Source: DATKZB01 sp035528235
Lineage (GTDB): Bacteria; Planctomycetota; Phycisphaerae; FEN-1346
NCBI GenBank assembly: GCA_035528235.1
Contig: DATKZB010000018.1
Location: 1 to 9,041 of the forward strand
DNA length: 9,041 nt
Direction: 5' to 3'
Of the stretch, positions 1 through 5,333 are shown piece by piece (positions within the stretch are counted from its first letter, which is position 1; the number at the start of each line of letters is the position of its first letter). The translations under genes were made by a program, and so were the position numbers. The notes below the pieces were generated by a model, which worked only from the letters and a program-made list of their open reading frames with translations, did not search any database and had not been told where the DNA came from.

Positions 1-59
1 GGCCTTCCTAGGCCGCCAGGAACACGCTTCAGGCCCGATCGCGGCGGCCTGGGAAGGCC
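1..59 (-). terminator. Long imperfect hairpin downstream of the glycosylation operon, candidate terminator
   Basis: Bases 1-17 and 43-59 are inverted copies of each other with one mismatch at position 9, which would be a tolerated wobble pair in one of the two RNA strands. The stem is 17 bp and G+C rich, and the loop is about 25 bases (18-42). It lies 52 bases past the stop codon of the last minus-strand gene, where a transcript end is expected. No T-run follows on the plus strand. The bases that would follow it on the minus strand lie outside the window, so intrinsic termination cannot be confirmed. Bases 60-110 show only a short palindrome (TAGGCCTA at 81-88) and no gene. Confidence 0.4.
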
Positions 60-110
60 GCCGCGCGACAAGTGGCGTTATAGGCCTAGGGCGGGCCACG
101 CCGAACCTGG

Positions 111-1619
111 TCACCCCGGCGGGATGACCACCAGGCCGTACTTCCGCCATCCGGGGGCACGGACGTACGGGATGCCCGCGTGGTCCAGGGCGTCGGTCAC
201 GGGGGCGGCATCGGCCTCGATGGCGATGACCCACGCCGACCGGTCAGGGGTGCCGAGCGTCCGGACGAGGCCGGCCACGTCGTCGTCGAAGACGTCGCCC
301 CTCGGTTGCCGCGACGCGAGGCGCGTCACGCGGCCGTCCAGGTAGAAATCCAACCCGTACTTCTCGGGCCTGTCCGCGACGGCGAACCGCGCGCCCGGCT
401 CCGCCTGGGCGAGCATCGCCACCGCCAGCGGCCGGCTGTCGTGGCGGTTGGGCAGGCGGCCGAGCACGCCCTTGCCCACGATGCCCAGCACGGCCGACGT
501 CAGGGCGATCGCCCAGACCGCGCGGCCAAGGCCCGGCCCGGCGGCGCGGCAAGCCAGTCCCCGGGCCGTGGCCAGGGCGGGAACGGCCATCAGCGGAAGC
601 ACGTACAGCGGCAGATGCGAGGGAACGACCGAGAGAATCAGCAGCGGCAACAGCAACCACAGCACAAGGAACACCGTCTCCGGACGGTCCGCGAGCCAGC
701 GTTTCAGCCCCTGCAGCCGGCCCTCGCCGACCACCCGCCACAGCAACCCGGGCCAGAACACGATCCACAGCCCAATGCCAAACGCCAGCGGCGGAAGGTA
801 CAGCGCGAAGGGCATGTACCACTCCGGGTTGCGGCCGAAACGGTTCGTCGTCAGGCGGTCCAGCACCTCGTCTCCCAAGAAGTAGTCCATCAGGCGCGGG
901 TGCCCCAGCGCGACGACGGCGTACCACCAGAGGCCGAGCGCGACAAACAGGGCGAGCCCCGCCAACGAGACGAGCCGCGGCCCAGGCCGGCCGCGACGCC
1001 GCATCCACACGTGCAGCGGTATAATGGCCACCAACGGCAGCAACGCGGGTGGCTCCTTCGTAAAGAAACCGAGTCCGAACGCCACCCACATGGCCACCAT
1101 CCACACCCCGGCCCCGCGCGGCGTGGCGGCCCGGCGGGCACGCCAGTACGCCAGCACGGCCAGCACTTCCCAGAGGGTTAGCAGCACGTCGGTGGTCACG
1201 ACATTGGCGGCGCCGAGCACAAAGGGGCTGGTGGCGTAGATGAGGCCGGCCGCCAGGCCCGCCCGCTCGTCCCACAGGGCCCGCCCCAGCAGGGCGACGC
1301 CGACCGTCGCCAGGACGAACGCCGCGGCCCCGTACAGCCGCGCGCCCCACTCGTTGCGACCGAGCAGCCTCATGCCGCCGGCGATGGCCCAGTACGTCAG
1401 CGGCGGCTTGGTCCAGTGGGGTTGGCCCCGAAGCGTCGGCTGGAGCCAGTCTCCCCCGGCCATCATCTCGCGGGCGCACTCGGCGTACCGGGTCTCGCTG
1501 CTCTCGTACAGGCCGCGCGTGCCCTGGAAGGCCAGGCCGATGACCACGGCCAGGGCGGCCAGCGCCAGGAATGCCCCGACCCGCACAGGCCCCCGCTCCG
1601 GTTGAGGCGCATCGGTCAC
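111..1619 (-). CDS. ArnT-like GT39 family membrane glycosyltransferase (fifth gene of operon)
   Basis: Predicted 502-residue polytopic inner-membrane enzyme of the GT-C superfamily, GT39/PMT_2 type, which transfers a sugar from a polyprenyl-phosphate donor to an acceptor on the outer face of the membrane. The first membrane segment is about residues 14-32. It is followed by the family's first periplasmic loop, with E39, E42, R44 and Y45 in ESSETRYAECAREM and then a KPP motif at 71-73. A second conserved acid is D144. Several further membrane helices run to about residue 385, and a small soluble C-terminal region follows. The GTG start at 1619 overlaps the preceding stop by 4 bases (GTGA) and has AAGGGG 8 bases upstream. 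The open frame continues to 1838, but that part only reads antisense-like arginine-rich sequence over the upstream gene. The Asp of the usual DE pair is Ser41 here. Family assignment is firm; substrate is unknown. Confidence 0.9.
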   Translation of the reverse strand: MTDAPQPERGPVRVGAFLALAALAVVIGLAFQGTRGLYESSETRYAECAREMMAGGDWLQPTLRGQPHWTKPPLTYWAIAGGMRLLGRNEWGARLYGAAAFVLATVGVALLGRALWDERAGLAAGLIYATSPFVLGAANVVTTDVLLTLWEVLAVLAYWRARRAATPRGAGVWMVAMWVAFGLGFFTKEPPALLPLVAIIPLHVWMRRRGRPGPRLVSLAGLALFVALGLWWYAVVALGHPRLMDYFLGDEVLDRLTTNRFGRNPEWYMPFALYLPPLAFGIGLWIVFWPGLLWRVVGEGRLQGLKRWLADRPETVFLVLWLLLPLLILSVVPSHLPLYVLPLMAVPALATARGLACRAAGPGLGRAVWAIALTSAVLGIVGKGVLGRLPNRHDSRPLAVAMLAQAEPGARFAVADRPEKYGLDFYLDGRVTRLASRQPRGDVFDDDVAGLVRTLGTPDRSAWVIAIEADAAPVTDALDHAGIPYVRAPGWRKYGLVVIPPG

Positions 1620-1927
1620 GTATCGGGCCCCTTCTCGGCGGGCGAAGCGGCGCGGCGTTCGCGGTCGATGAGGTTCAGGTTCCGCAGGTAGATGAAACTG
1701 CCCAGCCCCTGGCCGAGGATAAAGATGGGGTCGGCCCGGACGATGGCGTAGAACAGCAGGCCCGTGCTGCCGAAGAGGCTGAAGTACCAGAATGCCACGG
1801 GCACGACGCTTCGCTTGGCCCGCTCTGAGGCGAGCCACTGGACGACGAACCGCGCCGTGAACGCCAGTTGGGCCACCAGGCCGAAAGCGGCCCAGAAGTC
1901 GAGTTTCCGGACCAGTTCGTCAAGCAT
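1616..1927 (-). CDS. Small LAB_N-domain membrane protein (lipid A biosynthesis N-terminal domain)
   Basis: A 103-residue protein that is almost entirely one LAB_N domain, the domain also found at the N-terminus of some LpxB proteins. Conserved pieces visible are Q20, RF at 26-27, QW at 30-31, SE at 34-35, the P43..FWY47-48 region, GQ at 72-73 and YLRN at 80-83. There are about three membrane helices (roughly 11-31, 43-63, 67-82) and a charged C-terminal tail. The P-x-x-FW then G-x-x-x-x-x-Y pattern recalls the three-helix units of the SWEET/PQ-loop group, so a half-transporter or an anchor for the neighbouring GT2 enzyme are both possible; this is inference. The ATG at 1927 is chosen because GAGGAG (1935-1940) sits 7 bases upstream. 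A TTG at 1948 would add seven residues without such a site. It overlaps the genes on both sides by 8 and 4 bases. The biochemical function of stand-alone LAB_N proteins is not established. Confidence 0.88.
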   Translation of the reverse strand: MLDELVRKLDFWAAFGLVAQLAFTARFVVQWLASERAKRSVVPVAFWYFSLFGSTGLLFYAIVRADPIFILGQGLGSFIYLRNLNLIDRERRAASPAEKGPDT

Positions 1928-2669
1928 CGTCGCGCTCCTCTTCCTCAACCTGGTACACCAGTAGGCGGCGTTGCATCCAGCGGATGGCGAAGCAGTCGCG
2001 CAGGGCCTTGAAGACGCGGTTCCACACGCCGTACTTCGCGCGGCCGGCCGTGCGCGGCCGGTGGTTGGCGGGCACCTCGGCCACCCGGAAGCCGTGCATC
2101 CGGGCGAGCGTGGGCAGGAACCGGTGCAGCCCGTTGAAGAGCCTGACCCGCTCGGCCACCTCGCGCCGGAAGACCTTCAGACCGCAGGCGGAATCGTGAA
2201 TCTGCTCGTGCGTCAGCCGGTTTCGCACGCCGTTGGCGATGCGGGTGCTGACGCGCCGCAACCAGGGGTCGCGGCGGTCCTTGCGCCAGCCGTTGGCGAA
2301 GTCGCACTCGCCCTCGGCCACCTTGGGCAGCAGGCGCAGGATCTCGTGCGGGTCGTTCTGGAGGTCGGCGTCGAGGGTGGCGATGAACTGGCCGCGCGCC
2401 GCCGCAAGACCCGCCTCCAGGGCCGCCGTCTGACCGCTACGGGGCCGCAGCGTGAGCACGCGCAGGGCCGGCTGTTCGTCCATCAGCCGCCGCAGGATGG
2501 CCGCCGAGCCGTCGGTGCTGGCGTCGTCGACAACGATCATTTCCCACGGCCGGCCCAGGGGCGCCAGAGCCTCGGCCACCTCCGCCACCAGGGCGGGCAG
2601 GTTCTCGGCCTCGTTGTGGGCCGGCGAGACCACCGACACGGTCACGTCACCGGCAGGGCGTGGTGGCAT
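1920..2669 (-). CDS. GT2 family glycosyltransferase, DPM1/ArnC-like, soluble form
   Basis: A 249-residue GT-A fold enzyme likely to transfer a sugar from a nucleotide donor to a polyprenyl phosphate on the cytoplasmic face. Motifs are SPAHNEAENLP (residues 15-25), the nucleotide-binding DDASTDGS (48-55), the metal-binding DAD (100-102) with LQNDP after it, HRF at 182-184, and R205 with K212-Y213-G214 late in the domain, as in DPM1 relatives. ArnC and GtrB enzymes carry two C-terminal membrane helices. This protein instead ends in a basic/aromatic helix (WMQRRLLVYQ) and an acidic tail, with no membrane span. The next gene is a small membrane protein that overlaps it by 8 bases. The ATG at 2669 has GGAAGG (2676-2681) 6 bases upstream and lies 23 bases inside the upstream gene. 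A GTG at 2645 is a less likely alternative. Donor sugar is unknown. Confidence 0.9.
   Translation of the reverse strand: MPPRPAGDVTVSVVSPAHNEAENLPALVAEVAEALAPLGRPWEMIVVDDASTDGSAAILRRLMDEQPALRVLTLRPRSGQTAALEAGLAAARGQFIATLDADLQNDPHEILRLLPKVAEGECDFANGWRKDRRDPWLRRVSTRIANGVRNRLTHEQIHDSACGLKVFRREVAERVRLFNGLHRFLPTLARMHGFRVAEVPANHRPRTAGRAKYGVWNRVFKALRDCFAIRWMQRRLLVYQVEEEERDDA
1935..1940 (-). promoter_or_regulatory. Ribosome binding site deciding the LAB_N gene start
   Basis: The minus strand reads GAGGAG seven bases before ATG 1927, inside the end of the GT2 coding region. It favours 1927 over the upstream TTG at 1948. Confidence 0.7.
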
Positions 2670-3474
2670 GCTCGGCCTTCCGCCGGTACGGGGCGTACGT
2701 CGGGTCGTCGACCCGGCGGCGTTCGTTGATCGCCATGACGGTCTCGAGGAGCCCCGGGCGGCAGCCGCGGTCGCAGGCTGAGGCGATGATCGCGCTCACG
2801 TCCTTGGGCAGGCACTTGCCGGAGAAGCCGCGGTCGTCGGGATAGACGAACGTATGGTCGCGGCTGATGCGCGGGTCGGCCAGCCAGAGCTCGCGCAGTT
2901 CGTTGTAGTCCACGCCGTGGGCCCGGGCGACATCGTAGAACTCGTTGCAGAAGGTCACCTTGGTGGCGTAGAAGGCGTTCTCCATGTACTTGGTGACCTC
3001 GGCCGTCGTGCTGTCGGTAGAGTAGAACCGCAGGTCGCTGTGGTAATAGCGTTTGTACAGGTCGGCCACGGCCGAGCACTCGGGCATGGGCCCGCCCAGG
3101 ATGATGAACGGGTGTTGCCGCACGTCGACCAGCGGATGGGCCACGGTCTCGCCGATGTACTCCGGCTGGAAGAGGATGGCCTTGCTGGTGGTCTCGCGCA
3201 GCCGCCGGGTCGTGCCCGGCGCGACGGTCGAGCGGATGACGATCTGGGGCGCGGTGATCCACGCCACGCCGTCCTCGACGACCGAGGTGTCGCACGCCCC
3301 GTCCGGTCCGACGGGCGTCGGCACGCAGACGAAGACGACCTCGCAGGCGTTGATGCGTGCCCGGTCGGCCGGCGTGCCGCCCACGTCGAGCCAGGTGGCG
3401 TCGTCGCCGAAGAGCCGGTGCAGGCTCCGGCCGACGACCCCGTACCCCACGATGCCCACTGCGGCGCTATTCAT
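2647..3474 (-). CDS. Short UDP-glucose/GDP-mannose dehydrogenase family protein
   Basis: A 275-residue NAD-dependent nucleotide-sugar dehydrogenase, most likely acting at C6 to give a uronic acid such as UDP-glucuronate. Visible are the dinucleotide-binding GYGVVG (10-15), VPTP (51-54), STVAPGTT (82-89), PEYIGE near 104-109, K162 and N166 in the central domain, and the catalytic cysteine C221 within GKCLPKD with D225 after it. Typical members run about 390-450 residues and add a C-terminal nucleotide-sugar-binding domain. Here the protein ends about 54 residues after the cysteine, and the N-terminal Rossmann region is also compact. ATG 3474 is chosen because residue 2 onward leads directly into the Rossmann strand and GGAG (3481-3484) sits 6 bases upstream. 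The frame upstream to 3534 is inside the previous gene. It overlaps that gene by 8 bases. Family is certain; whether this short form is fully active, and on which sugar, is not. Confidence 0.88.
   Translation of the reverse strand: MNSAAVGIVGYGVVGRSLHRLFGDDATWLDVGGTPADRARINACEVVFVCVPTPVGPDGACDTSVVEDGVAWITAPQIVIRSTVAPGTTRRLRETTSKAILFQPEYIGETVAHPLVDVRQHPFIILGGPMPECSAVADLYKRYYHSDLRFYSTDSTTAEVTKYMENAFYATKVTFCNEFYDVARAHGVDYNELRELWLADPRISRDHTFVYPDDRGFSGKCLPKDVSAIIASACDRGCRPGLLETVMAINERRRVDDPTYAPYRRKAEHATTPCR
2676..2681 (-). promoter_or_regulatory. Ribosome binding site deciding the GT2 gene start
   Basis: The minus strand reads GGAAGG six bases before ATG 2669, inside the last codons of the dehydrogenase gene. 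It supports the 23-base overlap over the GTG at 2645. Confidence 0.6.
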
Positions 3475-5104
3475 GTCGGTCTCCGTTTCCGTTTGTCCGG
3501 GCCGGCAGGCGTGCCGTCGTCCCGTCCGGCGCATGCATGCTCTTGAGCAACACGAAGTCCCCCGTTGTCAGCGGCCCCACCGCGGGGCCCGGCAAGACTT
3601 CCTGCCAGGGGCCGAGTGGCGTAATCCCGTCCCGGTCCTCCCCCTTGTGGACGATGAGGTATCCGCCGGGGTGGGCGGCGCACCAGGCGGCCACGTCGTC
3701 CTTCGTCTCCAGCAGCACGCCGCCGCGCCCCGCGTAGAAGAGAACCTGCGGGTCCATCTGGCGATAGAAGGCGACGGCCTGCGGACCGCCGGCCTCGTCG
3801 TGGATGAAACGCCCGATACGCGCCTCCGTCACGCTCGACCGCATCAAGGGCGTGATGACAAGGCCGTTGGCCGCCGTAAAGGTTACCAGCACCGTTGCCG
3901 CCAGGGCACCCAGCGACGCCAACCGTCGGCCCCGGGCGTACCACACAAACGCCGTGGTCAGTCCTGCCGCAGCCAAAACGCCCAGCACCCGCAGCGGCCA
4001 CCGGAAGTCGGGGAACCACGCGACCGCCACCAGGCCGGCCGCCAGGGCCGCAGGCGCCAACAAGACGTGACTTCCCAAAACCCATCGCCACGCACGGGGC
4101 AGAGGTCGCGGCAGGCTCAGCAGGTAATCCATGCCCAGTCCGGCGAAGGCCATCAGCGGCGGCACGGTGCACAACGCGTAGTGGATTCGCTTGCCGACAC
4201 CGAGCGTCAGGAACACCAGGCCGCCCACCGCCCAGGCCATCAGGAAGACCGCCACGGTTCGCGACACGCCCCGCCGTTTCAGGGCCAGGACCATGCCGAC
4301 GCCGGCCGGCAGAACCCACGGAAGCACCAGCAGCGGCGCGTGGGTCAGGTAGAACTCGGCCGGTTTCTCGTGGCCCATCTCGCCCGCGTAGCGGCCCAGC
4401 GACTCGGCGTACCATCGCGTCAGGGCCCCGGGCAGATGGGTCTCCACCCATACCCCCCAAGGCACCAGCACGCCCAGGAAGATGAGCGGGCCGACCACCG
4501 GCAACATCCGGCCAACCCGCCGGCCGTCGCGGCTGACCACGGCGGTCGCCACCGCCACGATGCTTAGGATGGCCAGCGGCAAGGGACCTTTCGTCAGCAT
4601 CCCGAGGGCCAGACTCAACCACACGGCCGCCATGTACGCCACCTGGCGGCGGCGCGAGAGAGCGTGAATACCGAACCAGTACCCGACCACGGCGGCCGTG
4701 GTCCAGAAACACAGTTGCATGTCGACTTCGGCCCGGCGGCTCAGGAGCAGCACCATACTGCCCGTCAGATACATCACGCCGGTGATGATGGCCGTGCGCC
4801 ACCCGAACACGCGGCGCATCCAGCCCACGAGCAGCAGCATCGTGCCGAGCGAGGCCGCGACGGACGGCAGCCTGGCCGTCCACTCGCTCATGCCGCCGGC
4901 TGCGGCGGCCAGTGCCCCCGAGATCCAGAACGGCAGCGGCGGCTTGCGGATGTCGGGCTCGCCCCGCAGGTGGGGGATGACCCACCCGCCGATCGTCGTC
5001 ATCTCGCGGGCCCGCTCGGCGGCCAGCGCCTCGTGACTCGCCAGCGGCCACGCCCCCAGCCAGGGCAGATACAGGCAGGCCCCGTAGAGAACCAGCACCG
5101 CCAA
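3467..5104 (-). CDS. ArnT-like GT39 family membrane glycosyltransferase (first gene of operon)
   Basis: A 545-residue polytopic membrane protein of the same GT-C type as the last gene of the operon, but clearly diverged from it. The first helix is near residues 3-20. The first periplasmic loop reads SHEALAAERAREM (23-35), followed by GEPDIRKPPLPFW with KPP at 54-56. A second acidic site is E126/D128 in RRAEVDMQ. About ten further hydrophobic segments run to residue 420, then a soluble C-terminal domain of about 120 residues. The usual DE-RY signature is changed to HE-AL, so the Asp, Arg and Tyr are all replaced. The start is uncertain. An in-frame stop lies at 5120-5122, TTG 5104 is the first possible start and GTG 5098 another, and neither has a strong ribosome binding site. 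It is the promoter-proximal gene and ends by overlapping the dehydrogenase start by 8 bases (ATGAATAG). Confidence 0.87.
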   Translation of the reverse strand: MAVLVLYGACLYLPWLGAWPLASHEALAAERAREMTTIGGWVIPHLRGEPDIRKPPLPFWISGALAAAAGGMSEWTARLPSVAASLGTMLLLVGWMRRVFGWRTAIITGVMYLTGSMVLLLSRRAEVDMQLCFWTTAAVVGYWFGIHALSRRRQVAYMAAVWLSLALGMLTKGPLPLAILSIVAVATAVVSRDGRRVGRMLPVVGPLIFLGVLVPWGVWVETHLPGALTRWYAESLGRYAGEMGHEKPAEFYLTHAPLLVLPWVLPAGVGMVLALKRRGVSRTVAVFLMAWAVGGLVFLTLGVGKRIHYALCTVPPLMAFAGLGMDYLLSLPRPLPRAWRWVLGSHVLLAPAALAAGLVAVAWFPDFRWPLRVLGVLAAAGLTTAFVWYARGRRLASLGALAATVLVTFTAANGLVITPLMRSSVTEARIGRFIHDEAGGPQAVAFYRQMDPQVLFYAGRGGVLLETKDDVAAWCAAHPGGYLIVHKGEDRDGITPLGPWQEVLPGPAVGPLTTGDFVLLKSMHAPDGTTARLPARTNGNGDRHE

Positions 5105-5333
5105 GGACCACCCGTGGCGTCAACCCTTCAAGCGGTCAGTTCTATCTGGCGGAAAACCGGACATTTCTACTTTGCGTTGACATAGGCGGCCCGCGCGGGA
5201 GTTGTCCCATGACCCGGCCGGCCAAGAGGTCGCACGCCATCCGGGCCCAATATGGGAAGCACCTCACGGCCGGGAGGCTGTTGAATCAAGGGACACCGTA
5301 GGCGGTCGCGGTCATGGCGGGAGATGCGGTTTT
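5105..5333. promoter_or_regulatory. Divergent intergenic region between the glycosylation operon and the dihaem gene
   Basis: These 229 bases separate two oppositely directed genes and must hold promoters for both unless one lies elsewhere. The stretch 5150-5182 is clearly more A+T rich than its surroundings and contains TTGACA at 5177-5182, a possible plus-strand -35 box. At 17-18 bases spacing there is no recognisable -10. Short palindromes CCCGCGCGGG (5190-5199) and GGGA-gttg-TCCC (5197-5208) follow at once and might be an operator or a small leader hairpin. The frame of the dihaem gene is open through here from 5202, but nothing suggests it is translated. No complete sigma-70 promoter could be named for either direction. 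Confidence 0.35.
5319..5323 (+). promoter_or_regulatory. Ribosome binding site of the dihaem gene
   Basis: GGGAG lies 10 bases before ATG 5334. It supports this start, which is also the one that begins a normal signal peptide. Confidence 0.5.

Noticed and set aside
180..1181. 333-codon plus-strand frame opposite the last GT39 gene
   Set aside because: Low-complexity His/Gln/Arg/Gly composition and no recognisable domain; shadow frame.
1620..1838. N-terminal extension of the last GT39 gene by 73 codons
   Set aside because: The added residues are arginine- and proline-rich shadow sequence of the LAB_N gene. GTG 1619 gives a standard GT39 start with a good ribosome binding site.
3053..4567. 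504-codon plus-strand open frame across the operon
   Set aside because: Composition is rich in His, Gln, Arg and Pro, with no domain; opposite the dehydrogenase and GT39 genes, whose motifs are unmistakable.
3471..5123. 550-codon minus-strand frame overlapping the first GT39 gene
   Set aside because: Same strand but shifted frame; no membrane helices or motifs, while the other frame gives a complete GT39 protein.
5202..5333. N-terminal extension of the dihaem gene by 44 codons
   Set aside because: The frame is open, but the sequence is not protein-like for an exported protein. It would bury the signal peptide that begins at ATG 5334, which has its own ribosome binding site.
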